A DNA stretch of 64,000 nt from Fragum whitleyi (taxonomy: Eukaryota > Mollusca > Bivalvia > Cardiida > Cardiidae): the NCBI GenBank assembly GCA_948146395.1, contig OX411552.1, positions 3,161,501 to 3,225,500 on the forward strand, written 5' to 3'. The notes beneath the pieces are model-generated. The model was not told the DNA's origin. It saw only the letters and a list, made by a program, of their open reading frames with translations, and ran no database searches. Each line of letters opens with the position of its first letter. Position 1 is the first letter of the stretch. Positions 1 to 13,100 of the stretch are shown in pieces. The translations under genes and the position numbers were made by a program.

Positions 1-1419
1 GGTCACTCAAGGAACATATTCTGCCAAGTTTGGTTGAAATTGGCCAATTGTTTACTGAGGAGAAGATTTTTAAAGATTTGTTGATTCCAGATGAAGGTTA
101 AGTTGATTACATTGAGCATGTTGTGCTCCGGTGAACTAAAAACTTGATAGCCAGTAGACTGTCCATGTTGATTCATGAGAAAACTTTGAAAGGGAAGCTA
201 GAGCTCATCAGATTTAGAGAATCCAAGGAATAATTCTTTGAAAATCTTCTTAATTTAAATCAATTGCTTAATTTCATTCAAATTTAAGAGAAATGTTTCT
301 TTGCTGACCTTTAAGCTTACCTGAGCACAACATGCTTAAAGATAGTTTTTGATAGTCAGACATCAACGTATAAACTCTAGAGGTCACAAATATGATCTAA
401 GCTTCATTGAACATGGTCTGAATGTAAGTCTGGTCACAAGGATAAACCCTTATGAAAAGAATCCATGGCATGCCATTTCACGTGAAAAGGGGCCTTAATG
501 ACAATTTTCTAGTAAATACTCTAGAGATCACAAATATGGTCCAATCTTCATCAAACTGTCAGAATATTTGTCAGGTGACATAGAGATGAAACCTATTGAA
601 AATGGACAGATCCATGCCATATTACAGGAAAAGGGTCATACATTTATATGACAATTTTCAAGTTCGCACTTTGGTTACCCTTTTCAAACTGTGTTCATGA
701 AATTTCTATTTGGTGATAAATAAAGTTGTGTCAGATGGGGATTATCAGACTTTGAGAAATCATGGAATAATTTTTGAAAGCCTATGTACTTTCCCGTCAA
801 AAAAGGGACATATAAGAGATTACCAGTGTCCTCCAGCAGGCGTCCACTTCTTTGCCTGCAACATAACTCTATCACTCTGTCCAAATGACTTGAAACTTGG
901 CAGTTATGTTCCTCTAATGATTACAGAGTGCAATGTGCAAGAACTGTAACTCTACCTACCTTAATTTTTTTGTTATTTCCCTTTGTTGTTTTTCATACTA
1001 GGGCATCCAGCGCTGTAATGGGTGTATCTTGTGACAATTTTCCACCTTGTTGCAGAGGACTTGTTTGTCTGAAGAGGGTTTAACACAGTTTTCAACAATT
1101 CAAGCTCACCTTAGCAAAACATGCTCAAGGGAAGCTCTTAGGATCACCCTGAGAGTACCTTGTGTTGTCAACTTTCTCAAAACTTCTCCTCCGGAACCAT
1201 TAGGCCAATGTAAAATCTAACATTGCCAGAATGTTCCTTGGTGACACTTTTCAAAACCTTATTGCACAATTTTCTGATTGCCCATAAATAAGGGCGTTTC
1301 AGGGTGGGTTTGTTTTTCACTATTAAATCTTTGGACAACATCTCATACACCACTATGTCTATTTGAATGAAACTTAGGCCAGAATCTTCCTTGGGTGAAC
1401 CTTACTAAAAACTGTTCAA
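1..1419. repeat. Degenerate HINE-like fragments, no gene
   Basis: A minus-sense element end is at 1-150 (GAGCATGTTGTGCTC head hairpin). Plus-sense heads are near 318 (CTTACCTGAGCACAACATGC) and 1103 (AAGCTCACCTTAGC), each followed by body text such as GGTCACAAATATGGTCC. No coding region is supported. Confidence 0.5.
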
Positions 1420-3086
1420 AACAAGAGGGCCATAGTGGCCCTAAATCGCTCACCTGAGTGAACTGTCAAAAATCTGTTTAAAGTAGACTTAGAAAGGATG
1501 AGGAATTCTGACAAAATTTCAGGTTGATTGGGCAAAAAATGATGCCTCTACACTGCTTACAAGGTTTTTCTAAGATTTGATCCCATGACCTGGTTTTTGA
1601 CCCCACTAGACCCAATTTTAAACTTGACCTAGATTTAATCAAGATTATCATTCTGAAGAATTTTCAGATTAATTGAGCAAAAAATATAGCTTCCAGAGTG
1701 TCTACAAGGTTTTTCTATGATTTGACCTAGTGACCTTGTTTTTGACCCCACTTGACCCAATTTCAAACTTGACCTAGATTTCATTAAAAATATCATCTTG
1801 ACCAGTTTTCAGGTTGATTGAGCAAAAAATACGGGTTTGAGAGGGTCTACAAGGTTTTTCAAAGATTTGACCCCCTGACCTCATTTTGACCCCACTTGAC
1901 CCATTTTCAAACTTGTCCAAGATTTCATCAAGACAATCATTCTGACAAAATTTCAGGTTGATCAGGCAAAAAATATGGCTTCTAGCCTGTCTACAAGGTT
2001 TTTCTAAGATATGATTCTGTGACCTCTTTTTTGACCCTACTTGACCCAATTTCGAACTTGTCCAAGATTTCATCAAGACAATCATTCTGACAAAATTTCA
2101 GGTTGATAGGGCAAAAAATATGGCTTCTAGAGTGTCTACAAGGTTTTTTCAAAAATTTGACCCCGTAACCTTATTTTTGACCCTACTTGACCCAATTTTA
2201 AACTTAGCCGGGATTTTATCCAGGCAATAATTCTGACAAAATTTCAGGTTGATTGAGCAAAAAATGTGGCCTCTAGCCTGTCTCCAAGGTTTTTCTAAGG
2301 TTTGATCCCGTGACCGTATTTTTGACCCTACTTGACCCAAATTCGAACTTGTCTGAGATTTTATCAAGACAATCACTCTGACAAAATTTCAGGTTGATCA
2401 GCTGAAAATTAGGCTTCTAGAGTGTCTACAAGGTTTTTCTAAGAATTGACCCCTAAGCTTATTTTTGACCCTACTTGACCCTAATTCGAACTTAGCCGAG
2501 ATTTTATCAATACAATTCTGACAAAATTTTAGGTTTATCAGACGAAAAATATGGCTTCTAGAGTGTCTACAAGGTTTTTCTAAGATTTGACCCCTTGACC
2601 TTATTTTTGACCCTACTTGACCCACTTTCGAACTTAGCCGAGATTTCATCAAGACAATCATTCTGACAAAATTTCAGGTTGATTGAGCAAAAAATATGGC
2701 TTCTAGCCTGTCTACAAGGTTTTTCTAAGATTTGACCCTGTGACCTTATTTTTGACCCTACTTGACCAGAATTCGAACTTGTCCGAGATTTTATCAAGAC
2801 AATCATTCTGACCAAATTTCAGGTTGATCGAACAAAAATTATGGCTTCTAGAGTGTCTACAAGGTTTTTCTAAGATTTGACCCCGTGACCTTATTTTTGA
2901 TCCCACTTGACCCTATTTCAAACTTGTCCGAGATCTTATCAAGACAATCATTCTGACCAAATTTCAAGTTGATCGGGCAAAAAATATCGCTCCTAGAGTG
3001 TCTTCAAGGTAAATGTTGACGACGCACGACACATGACGGACGACGGACATCATTCGACCACAAAAGCTCACCGTGTGAGTTAAAAA
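1420..3086 (-). mobile_element. HINE/pearl-like element with a 10-unit tandem body
   Basis: Read on the minus strand: a degenerate head (3086-3017, AACTCACACGGTGAGC and GTCGTCCGTC-rich text), about ten units of 145 bp with the landmarks TTGACCC and CAGGTTGATCGGGCAAAAAA, then a tail with GGTGAGCGATTTAGGGCC, a GGGCCActaTGGCCC stem-loop and TCTTGTT. The minus-strand open frames here are just the repeat unit read through. Confidence 0.75.
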
Positions 3087-5201
3087 TTGATTGGCCTTTA
3101 CTCACTTTGAAATCCATAATCTCTGTAACCACTAGACCAATTTCAATAAATCTTTGCGAGAATGTTACTTAGGTGATATCCACTGGACCAATAAAATTCA
3201 AGTGAGCAGTTCATGGCAAGAATTTGTTTCAATCATATTGCAGTGGCTAGAGTGACAAACAATAGATTTCTGGTAGTTTTCTTAGCCTATAACACTGCCT
3301 ACTTTTTACAATCATTGTTGGAAAATCTTTAAGCCAGGTTGGTTTAAATGTCACAAAAATTGGCATTTATAAATAAGATTTAAATTCAGAAGGATAAAGC
3401 TAACATTTAGACTAGTTGACATTTTGCTTGTATTATGATTTAAAGAACTGATTAACCAATTACCAATTATTGATGGCTCTGCCTGACTGCAAATAAAAAT
3501 ATAAGCAGTAACAAATGTTTCTCGCTGAGCCATCCATAGCCTAGTTTAAGACTAGTTAACAGATCACTGATAAAGAAATACATGCAAACATAGATTTAGA
3601 CTGGCTGCCGTCCCACTGATCTGAAGTATTGTGAAAAAATAAGCAAAATTCAACTAGAGAAAGAAAATTTCATTTCAGCTTATATTCTCTGAATGGCCAA
3701 TCAGTGTCAGTTTTTGCAAAAATGGGAGGTAATTGAAATAAAATAGTTACACATGAGTGGTCTACCTTATTAATTTTAAAACCAACTGACAGCCTGGGAG
3801 CCAGGCTAAAATAGATTAAGCAATCACTCATTCATAATTAGACGACTGTAGAATTCTGTCATTTCCAACATTTTGTTCAAATCATTTTCAATCATCTTTT
3901 GTGAATTTGTGATTATATCATAAAAGAGCATAAGAGATGAAGAAAAAAATTGTTGATTTCATTGAGGTATGAAACTTAAAACCTAATTACTCTATATGAA
4001 TACGCAGTGATAAGTTTTTTAGTTTCATAACTCTATGAAATGAACAAATATTATCTTCTATATCATCATATAATTTGACAAGACCTGAGTTTTTTCTATT
4101 GGTCAATTGGACTATCCAAGTAACTTTCTGGCAAAGTTCAAATCACATTTGCCTTATTAATGAAAAGGAGATATTATTTTGGGGATTTAAAGTGATAATA
4201 TACGCTGCCTTACCATACATTACTAAGGAGACTCAAAATAAGCCCTGCCCTGCCACGCAATTCAAATTTTAAGAACAATTTTTGAAGAGGGTTATTAAAG
4301 GAACATTCTGGTAAAGTTTCTTTGAAATCGGCCCAGTGGTTCAGGGGGAGATGTTGCTCAAAGATTTTGGGCTCAAAATAAGTCCCCCACACACACACCT
4401 TTGATTCCATTTTTTGGTGGATGTTTACGTTCATCAGTGTTAATACCACAATCCTGTCAGATGTTAATAGGTTTTCAAAACAGTAGTGCTCAATAAGATT
4501 CAATTTACTCTTTTTCAAAAATTGTCTCCGTCTGACAACTATGCATTTTAAAAATGGAATGAAACAAGGATTCTACATAACTTGTTAAAACCTCAAAGAC
4601 ATCTTTTAAGTGCGAAATCATATGCAATTCTGAGATCTGGTGAATGTTGTGCTTACGTAGAACTACTTTTCAGACAGAGTGAGTAATTTGCCCCATGTTT
4701 CCCAATGGTCTATGGGAGGTCACTCATGAAAACTTAATAAATGGAATTACTGGAATGGTAACCTCCCCTGACACTACTAATGTATATAAAACAATGGCCA
4801 ATAAATGGAAATACCAGAATACACACTAATACCGATACAGCCCGAGCAGGTAAAGTAAAGCATTCAGGTCGTGCAATAAAGGTTTATGCTTAGGGGTTTT
4901 ACTTTACTTTTCAACACGTGACATCCAATCTTGAGACGAATGTCTGCAATGTTTCACGTGTTTATATAACCACTTACCCTTTATTTCTTTATTTGAGAAT
5001 GAAAAACGCGGAACAATTACTAATTATCCTCTTATAGAATTTTTTAAGTAGATAACACCATAATTTTAATTATGAGATTATGGAGAATCCATTAGCACTA
5101 CAAAATAAGAATAATAACCTAGATCACCTAATTATCTTTTTTTTTTATACCCAATGGATGAGACAATCACTCTTTGAACTACACCCGGCATAATACCCAA
5201 A
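3087..5201. other. Repeat-derived, no gene seen
   Basis: 4290-4400 is a minus-sense fragment of the GGCTCAAAATAAGCCC body unit. The rest shows no exon-like frame and no recognised family. Confidence 0.4.
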
Positions 5202-5461
5202 GTTTGCTTATTTGTTTGTTTGAATGGGTTTTTACGCCGCTGGCTGGAGCACCTAACAATGGATTCCTGGTATTTCTTTTACCTGTACTACCATTACACC
5301 CTTTCATAGCCTCCGACTGCTATCTCACATAGGTTTACTATTATATCAACCCATTGGTGAGAGACAAACTTCGGAAAGGATATTTGCCGCCATTGGGGAT
5401 CGAAACCACGACCTCCAGATTGGAAGTCTTATTTCTAACCAACTGCACTATGGTGGCGGCT
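5202..5461 (-). repeat. tRNA-derived SINE
   Basis: In minus sense it begins GCCGCCACCATAGTGCAGTT (A box, TAGTGCAGTTGG), then GTGGTTTCGATCCCC (B box) about 45 bases on, a unique body, and a CAAACAAACAAATAAG tail. This is the normal layout of a pol III SINE. Confidence 0.8.
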
Positions 5462-7658
5462 AATCGAAAGTTATCGAAACCTTATAATTACAGGACTTTG
5501 GTTGATGATCGGCAATAAATGTTGAGAAATGTATATCTGAAGCAAGATGCGACCTTGGGTCAGGTCATTTTCCCTTTATTGTAATATCTGAAGCAAGATG
5601 CGAACTTGTGTCAGGTCATTTTCCCTTTATCGTACTTCCTCTTTTCTCAACAAATGGAATCACTCTAGTATGCCAACACAAACGTCCACCATCAGTACTT
5701 TCAGTACTTTAGGTCACCAAAGGAACATTTTGGTATAGTTTCATTGATATCAGCCAAGTGGTTCAGGAGATGTTGTTCAAAGATTTAAGGCTCAAAATAA
5801 GCCCCGCCCGTAATCATGGGCAAATCAAATTTTGCGAACAATTTTTGGTAAGGGTCAGCTAAGGAATATTCTGGTAAAGTTTCATTGAAATTGGCCCAGT
5901 GGTTCAGGAGATGTTGTTCAATGATTTTGGGCTCAAAATAAGCCCCACCCTGCCATGCCCATATTTAAGGGCCATCAAAATTTTGCGAACAAATTTTGAC
6001 AAGGGTCATCCCAGGAACATTCTGGTAGAGTTTCATTAAAATTGGCCCAGAGGTTCAGGAGGAGATGTCGTTCAAAGATTTCAAAGTGAAAAAATGCAAT
6101 GTCCATATTTATGGGCCAATCAGAATTTTGCAAACAATTTTTAAAGAGGGTCACCCAAGGAACATTTTGGCAAAGTTTCAAATAGAAGATTTCTTGTAAT
6201 ACAGACAACAAGTGCAAGTGATGAAATTTGATTTTAGAATTTTCTGTAAGATAAATCATATTTATAATAAATGAAAAAAATTGCTTGCACAATCAATCCT
6301 GAAAATGTTTGCCATTCTTTTTTCTTGATGGGGGAAAAATGCATGATTATGAGGGAATGGTTTGATTAAGGAAAAAGTCTAAATCCCAAGTATGGATATC
6401 ATTTTGATCAGATTCATTAAGACTAACAAAGGTGCATCATAAAATTCCAATTAACAAATTCAATTAGGGGCAACTTGTGTCAAGGACAGAAAAAAATGTA
6501 AAAAATATGGCTAAAAATTATTATGGTCTAACTTAACCTTAATCAGCACTTACTTGCATAACAAAATTTAAGAAAATGATATTTTAAACAAGCTGTCTTT
6601 GTGAAACACTAATGCCTTTTTTTTAACACTTTAAGTTTTCGTCTGCAAAACCTTTGAATTTGGACAGGTCCAAAATTGCGTAAACAGGAAAGGGTTAATT
6701 TTTAAAGATAGACAAACAGGAAATGGACATCAGTAAGACAAAGAAATATTGTTACTGGGAAACCACATTGTACTATTAGGAACATTGTGATATTGACAAG
6801 GTGAATGATTTTGAAATGATTTTGGAATGAAATTGATTGAGTGTGATGAGTGAGTGTTTGGAGCAAAATTCAAGGGAGGTAATACAACATCACTTATTGG
6901 AAGATTGGGAAACCAAGTATGTAGCCTCTTTAAATAAAGATGTCATTATTATTATTTCTTTGTCCAAATTGGACAAAATAAGCGATATTTTTTTTCCTCA
7001 TTGAATAAAACATACTTTCTTTCCTGTTTGTTTGTCTTCATGGACTATGATATAGATAAGATTCCACATCGAACTATAAAAAGCACATTGATATAAAGGA
7101 CATGAATGAATCTTTTATCTTTTAACAATGGTAAATTTATCTCGATTAACACAGACAAAAAACTAAAACAAATTTCACCCCTGATTTGTACATGCACAGA
7201 TTTAAGACTTAGTGTCTTGTTTAAAGTAATATTCACAATGAAAACAATCCTTTTCTTTCGCTATTACCACACAAAACATTGCAAAAAGAGTACTTTTGTA
7301 AAGATGAAAAGATTTTTTCCTTTCTCACAATGTTTTCTTCCTAAAGGATAGCTTTCTAACTTCAAGTTACTTTTAAAAGGTATTTGCATATAAGTAATTT
7401 ACTTTAATTTGAAACTGTCAACTGGAAAATAAATCTTCGTGTCAGGTATATGATTAAAGGTCAAACTAGTAGAACTTGTCAGTTATAGCTATATTTTTAC
7501 GGGGTAGAGAGGGGGTGTAATTCAGATGAGTCCAATCTCAGCTTTCAGCCAGCGGTCAAGTAGATTGTCCTTGGACAATAAAAATGTTAAAGAAGAAAAA
7601 AGTGAATAAATTATTGCTAAATCAATTCAATAATTCAATGGCATTCATATAGATTATT
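5462..7658. other. Repeat fragments, no gene seen
   Basis: 5515-5640 holds a direct duplication of AATATCTGAAGCAAGATGCGA. 5700-6190 has three minus-sense copies of the GGCTCAAAATAAGCCCC unit, about 150 bp each. 6630-6698 is the right half of a TTAA-flanked MITE ending AAACAGGAAAGGGTTAA. The rest is unassigned. Confidence 0.45.
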
Positions 7659-7800
7659 CAGCCCTGTGTTCAGGGTGACGAAACGGTCCAAAGTGTTTGC
7701 AAATAATAAACCGCTTTGCATGCAAGTGCATGTGCAAAGCAGGGTATTATTTGTAAACATTTTGCATTGTTTGTCATCCTGAAAGCAGGGCAGGTTAAAT
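7659..7800. repeat. Palindromic MITE, CATCCTGA family, copy 1
   Basis: Ends AGCCCTGTGTTCAGGGTGAC and GTCATCCTGAAAGCAGGGC, centre CTTTGCATGCAAG. Relatives lie at 52224, 55582 and 58284. Confidence 0.65.
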
Positions 7801-8084
7801 TTCAAGTGAGGATTTTTTTTTTTATATAATTCATTTAAGTTAAATTATATAAGGTGAAAAATATTGAAAGAAAAGAAGAAATGACCAATTAAAACACATT
7901 TCTTATTTTCTATCAATATTTTATGAACCAATTTAATATGGTTTATCAGGCCAAATAGAAGTCCTGATACACAAGAACAAAAGCATCACATGCTGGTAAT
8001 TATGCTTGTCTGTTATATTGCTGAGCAGTGAATAAAAATTCTTTATTCAAAAAAGGGAATTAATGATACATATGGCAATTTCTA

Positions 8085-8345
8085 TTTAGAGTTATCCCCC
8101 TTGATGAAGAAGATTGATCTTTTGAGAGTGAATTCTTATCTAATCAGAGGTACAGATAAAAGGGGGTATTTCCATTTTAAAATAAACATTGAAATATTGA
8201 AATCAATATTGAATATTGATATCCTATATTGTAGGTACTCATTTGAATCTTCCAACAGGTACCCACATCATAGGACTGGTGCAATAATCATTGAAATAAT
8301 TCAACTTGAAATCCAAAATAATCCCTTCATCTGTAGCTCTGTCTA
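8085..8345. repeat. MITE, AGCTACAGATAGAGG family, copy 1
   Basis: Right end TCATCTGTAGCTCTG and inner AGGGGGTATTTCC. Shares TATATTGTAGGTACTCATTTG text with the copies at 43.3 and 58.7 kb. Confidence 0.5.
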
Positions 8346-9290
8346 ATGTTTTGAGCAAATACTTCCAGTAATACAAGAGATATTACAAAAGCCTTAGCAG
8401 TTTTTGAAGGATGTCAACAACAACTTTCTAAGGCACTACGACTGCAGCAGACAACTCCTTAGGGAGTTGTCAGGGGATTCATTTGAAATGACCCCTATGT
8501 AGCCTAATAAATTCTTTTTCATTAGAAATTCAGTAAAAACTTTGCCATCATGAGAAAATGAATCCCAAATTATTATGAACCTCCTTGACAAAAATCCTAA
8601 AATTTGAATTTATGCATAGGTTTTTCAACCCAACTAAACAACTGTGTCAAACAATTTGCTGGTAAATGCATAAGCTGGGCAAGTCAGTGAAAAGACTTGC
8701 AGGGCCCCAGTCACCCATGGCCTCTAAATTTTGGGCTGAGCCCCTGACATTTTTGAAGAAAATGACAAAACCCTAATGTTAAGAGTTGAATTTCAAAGGC
8801 CTGGGCCCCTTACTTAAAATAATCAGTCTTTTTCCCTTGAAGAGATTAAGTCCTTGTTTCCAATTCAGTATTTACAAAACCCTGTATGTAGTATTGAGAG
8901 CCAATCAACATTACTTCTAATCACAGCAGACTTTTAAGGGATGCAGGTTTTGCGCTTCTGAGACGCAAAAATAAGTAGCCAGGACCATCAAAACTATGTG
9001 ATGTGACACCTATAGACTCTATGGTGTCCAACTTCAGAAAAAAATTGAAGACTGCTTTAACAGTCTTCAATTGTTTCCTGACATTGAGCCCTTATTTATC
9101 AATGTACTTCTATCATTTTTTTTTACCTTTAACCAGGGAAAATGTCTAAATTTACATGATACAAGATTATAGCTGAAATGCAATAGTCTACATCTAAAGC
9201 AGGGACTCCCAAAATTTAAGAAAGGACCCCTCAGACCCCAATTATTGAGTCCTTCGGACCCTATTGATTTGATGTCAGACTAAATCCTGT
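8346..9290. other. PDP1 3' flank with MITE fragments
   Basis: 8440-8475 has a short palindrome around AACTCCTTAGGGAGTT. 8935-9085 has TTGAAGACTGctttaaCAGTCTTCAA, which recurs at 40140-40290 in the other orientation. No poly(A) signal was clear, so the PDP1 3' end is not placed. Confidence 0.45.
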
Positions 9291-10775
9291 TCAAAGTGAC
9301 CTTTTCATAAGATATTCTGAATCAAAGAAAACTATAGTAATTGTTATATCATCTCTGTACTGTCTAACAACAGGCTCAGGTAGAGTTAGATATTGTGAAA
9401 CCTGTGCATGCTTTGGACCTAGGGCCATTCTCAGCAGATGTGTTGCAGCATTCTCATCTATGGGCTTCCTGGCAAGTTTTTCCTTCCTGATTTTCAAAAT
9501 CTCATTTATTTCCTTCAATGTTATATCTGGCGAAGGTAAATCAAAGTCTATGAGTACTTGTTTCTCGTCCAGATGTGCAGCAACTAAATCCACAACCACT
9601 TGTTCATCCAGGTGTTCCCATAACCCATCCGAAGCCAATATCAAGAACTTATCTCTTGGATTGAGAGTGTGGTGAATAATCTCTGGCTCTGCTGTTAAAT
9701 ATGGTGGTGTATGATAGAAACTGGGAATCAAATTCTCTCCATATATACTTATCATATTAGGATTTGATACATTAAGAATATGCTTCATTGTTGTACTTGA
9801 CCATTTATAGCGTGCATCACCAAAAGACCTTAAAGGAGCTAGGTCACCTAAAAGACGTCCGTTTCGTAACACTTTGTTCTTTTCCAGGGGATGTTGATGG
9901 AATATTCTCTCAACCTCGCTCTCATTTTCAGCAGAATGATCAGCAGATAATGGTATTGCGACACAAGAATCACCTTCAGTTTGTTGTCCAAGCACTGCTT
10001 TACAGTCTCCAGCGTTGGCTACATACAAGTCTGAGCCGCTGATGAAAGCAACATTGGCACAAGCACCAGATAAAGCCTGGGAGATAGTTTCTAGATTTAG
10101 AGGTTTATGGGCTGTTGGCTCAGCTTCAGCTAACATATCATGATCTAATCTTAAAAATGCAGTGTTCAGTATATTTTCTATTGACAAGTCATCATTTGGT
10201 GCAATTAACAACTCATGTGCCAGTTTCTCCAAGTTTTTATGATACATATCTTCGAGGTCTCTACTAACATATCTATGACTATGAGAAAATCGCTGCAGCA
10301 AATCTTTGTACGGGTTAACTTCTCCATTCTTGATTTTATAATGCACATCATGGGAAGACAGCATCACGGCTATGTAACTGAATATTTGTTCACTAACAAG
10401 TTGGGCACACGCACATCCAGCATGCCCGTCAAACATTCCAAACAGAAACTGACTAGTGTTGACATCAGGCAGCATCAATCTAGCCTCAGCTGCTCTGTCT
10501 TCACTCGGGTTGTTAGCAGCAAGGCTATTTGTTACAAAGTATTTAACAGCACCTTCATCAAAGTTTTCACTTGTATATTGATTTTGTTCAAGATAATAGG
10601 TCACTTGTTGTTTTGACAGTCTTGGGTAGTTCTCCGAACTAAGGTAGTATCTCCAACTTTGACGTTTCAGAGATGGCCAAAGGTTTCGAAACCTCGAGTT
10701 GGTGGATCTCATCGGACGGGCTTTTCCAAATCGATATGGAACCGCACCGCATGTCGGTATGATCGGCCTAAACAT
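9291..10775 (-). CDS. PDP1: Pyruvate dehydrogenase [acetyl-transferring] phosphatase catalytic subunit, mitochondrial (PDP1-like)
   Basis: A 494-residue uninterrupted reading frame of the PP2C phosphatase family. In this family PDP removes phosphate from the E1-alpha subunit and so reactivates the pyruvate dehydrogenase complex in the mitochondrial matrix. Visible metal-binding and core motifs are DGHAG at residues 116-120, VANAGD at 252-257, SFGD at 317-320, SDGLWE at 382-387 and RDDITI near 474. The stretches HTPPYLTAEPE (355-365) and ENAATHL (441-447) are specific to PDP rather than to general PP2C. The first 45 residues are rich in Arg, Ser and aromatics with almost no acids, as in a mitochondrial targeting peptide. 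Length is close to vertebrate PDP1. The start chosen is the first Met, just before the targeting-like segment; a 5' non-coding exon upstream is possible. It is head to head with NFS1. PDP1 versus PDP2 cannot be settled because invertebrates often have a single gene. Confidence 0.95.
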   Translation of the reverse strand: MFRPIIPTCGAVPYRFGKARPMRSTNSRFRNLWPSLKRQSWRYYLSSENYPRLSKQQVTYYLEQNQYTSENFDEGAVKYFVTNSLAANNPSEDRAAEARLMLPDVNTSQFLFGMFDGHAGCACAQLVSEQIFSYIAVMLSSHDVHYKIKNGEVNPYKDLLQRFSHSHRYVSRDLEDMYHKNLEKLAHELLIAPNDDLSIENILNTAFLRLDHDMLAEAEPTAHKPLNLETISQALSGACANVAFISGSDLYVANAGDCKAVLGQQTEGDSCVAIPLSADHSAENESEVERIFHQHPLEKNKVLRNGRLLGDLAPLRSFGDARYKWSSTTMKHILNVSNPNMISIYGENLIPSFYHTPPYLTAEPEIIHHTLNPRDKFLILASDGLWEHLDEQVVVDLVAAHLDEKQVLIDFDLPSPDITLKEINEILKIRKEKLARKPIDENAATHLLRMALGPKHAQVSQYLTLPEPVVRQYRDDITITIVFFDSEYLMKRSL

Positions 10776-11121
10776 GATTATCCTATATTCTGCATTCCAT
10801 TAATAGACAGATCATCCACAGATGCATAGATTTCTGCAAAAAGGGTCATTTCTGGTGACAGTGTAAGTTTTATGATAATGTATTTTTATGAACCGGTAAG
10901 CGCTGAAAGACCCAAAGATACTAATAAACCAAACAAAACCAAATAATAGAAATAAGTAAATTTTTTCGGGCTTATATGATATAAAATAGATATTTTTAAC
11001 CAGATTATAATTAAAATGAATAAGAATTATGATCATATATGAATTATAGAAGTAAAAATAATAGTAAAATGAAAGTATTTGGTATTTTATTAGCTTTGGG
11101 TATATCATTGATAAAGCTTTA

Positions 11122-13100
11122 CAGTCAAACCGGCCCCTCGTCAAACCGGCCCCCGGTCAAACCGGCCCCAAATCGGTCAAACCGGCCCCAATATCGAATT
11201 TCCATCGGTTAAACCGGCCCCTAAAACCGGCCCCAATATAATTAAGACAATAAAGGGTGATAATTGTATAGAAACGCAATGCTCTGTGATTTTTTTTTTT
11301 TTTTGAAAGTTGTGTTGAGTGTCGTCTAAGACAAAAAAAAAAAAAAAAAACTACGAAAAATTTATTTATTTATTTAAATTACCTATAATTCGAACTCTTT
11401 ATCATAAATAATCAACAAAATAAACAAGAAAATAATAAACAAAAGTCCATTTTAAATCAGTCACTAGTAATATAATTTTTATGAGGCTATTTCCCGGAAT
11501 TATTTTTTTATTCTTTTTCAATCTTTGACTTTTTACAGTTATTATTTTTATAAAGCAATTTTGAGTACAAATCTTTTTTTTTCTAATTTTTAAATAGCGG
11601 TCTTGTTGGACCCCTTTTAATAAAAACAAATTCGATCCGTCAAAACAATTGTGACTTTCTTAAAGTCTGTACATTAAATATCACTGTATGGAAACTCTGT
11701 ACGTGACGTTGCAACGGTATTTTCAACATGGCGGACTTCAGATCGATTGCAACGTGTATGTATCATGCTTTGAAAAAATGATCCACTATTAGTAATAGTT
11801 TAATGTTATATGACGCCGTTTGTGTATAATATTGCTTCGATTATCGTGGTTTCGTTATTTTCCAAAAAAATGGGGCATTTCGTTACAGCAAAATTGCCAA
11901 CAAATGTTGTCATATGACGTTAAAACATGAGTATCAACGGATTATTGATTCAAAGATTGTAACGTTAATGTTAGTCATCTAAAAGGTTCATATATTTAAC
12001 TCTTTTTGTACCAAAAGTGAGTGACACCTTCTTTTTCAGTAATGCATAACCGCCATCTTTAAGCTACCATTGCAAAGTTGTGTACATACTTGCCATACAG
12101 TGAATATGAGTCTTTGCACAATATTCAAAAGGTACAGATGATTGAAGTATTGTTATCATGCATCGCATTGGTCAACAAATCGGTGACACGGTGCGACACG
12201 GTTGTAACTGCTTGTAAAGATATAGGAAGTAACAAAAATTTCGCGCTGATCCTTCGAAGCATTCAGGCACTGATCGGAAGATCATGGCGGCACTATTTGA
12301 AATTATTACCCGATCTTATATCATCATTTCACTTAAGTTTTTTTATGCGGGACAGCTTTCGAACGTCTCATCCGAAAGACAATTAATTTGTTAGTGTGCC
12401 AGCCCGGGTTTGAACCCACGCCGTCGAACTTCAATTTTAGGTATTTATAGTTGGTATTTAAAGCATTAATTTAATTACTCAATTTGGTAATTACATTCGC
12501 ATTTGATTACCATTGATCTTTAATTGTACAATTAATAAAATCAACAAACATTTTTACAGATTATTGATTGGCATCGGCCTTTAATTGCGTTATTAGTTAA
12601 ATCATCATACACTAAGAAAACATGAGTTAATCCAAACAATGCATAGCGCGTGTAAAAAAGAAGACAAACGCGGTTATATCTTTTATGTTCTTTTACATAT
12701 TTCTTATGCATTACTTTGACAAAATAATTCTGTACAATAGAGCCGATTTATTTATTCAAAATATCACAATATATTTATTTTTTACAACATACATTTAGCG
12801 CATGAAATAACATAATTAAGCTTAAGTTTTTTACTCCGGACTCTAAAATATGTATATCATAGACCAAGATTATTAAAAGTTCGTAGGTTCAAAATATTAA
12901 AGTAAAATGATTGTATCAAACAAAAAAATGAAAATAAATAGGGGTCGATTTGACTATTTCTTGGGGCCGGTTGACCGATTTGGGGCCGGTTTGACCGTTT
13001 TCTGAGTTGAGGGGCCGGTTTGACTATTTTGGGGGGCCGGTTTGACCGTTTTGGGGCCGGTTTGACCGGGGGCCGGTTTGACGAGGGGCCGGTTTGACTG
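11122..13100. mobile_element. 1,979 bp non-autonomous DNA element with arrayed GTCAAACCGGCCCC ends
   Basis: The outer 50 bases at each end are perfect inverted repeats beginning CAGTCAAACCGGCCCC. Inside them the motif GTCAAACCGGCCCC recurs: six copies on the left (11122-11236, two degenerate) and eight on the right (12942-13100, two degenerate), in opposite orientation. The interior is AT-rich and has no transposase-like frame; a 102-codon frame at 12078-12386 resembles nothing known. TA precedes the left end but GT follows the right end, so no target duplication is certain. Superfamily not identified. Confidence 0.8.
12396..12426 (-). repeat. tRNA B-box-like remnant
   Basis: In minus sense it reads GTGGGTTCAAACCCGGGC, a good B box. 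No A box lies upstream, so this is at most a scrap of a tRNA-derived SINE inside the 1,979 bp element. Confidence 0.3.

Noticed and set aside
1774..2906. Five minus-strand open frames of 64-103 codons with similar protein text
   Set aside because: They repeat every 145 bp with the tandem unit and have no known domain; they are the repeat read through, not genes.
1530..3010. CRISPR-like regular repeats
   Set aside because: The whole 145 bp unit repeats with no unique spacers, and the sequence is animal nuclear DNA.
9460..10616. Plus-strand open frames over PDP1
   Set aside because: Antisense shadows of a conserved phosphatase frame.
12078..12386. 102-codon frame inside the 1,979 bp element, considered as a transposase remnant
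   Set aside because: No DDE, zinc finger or helix-turn-helix pattern can be seen, and it is too short for a transposase.
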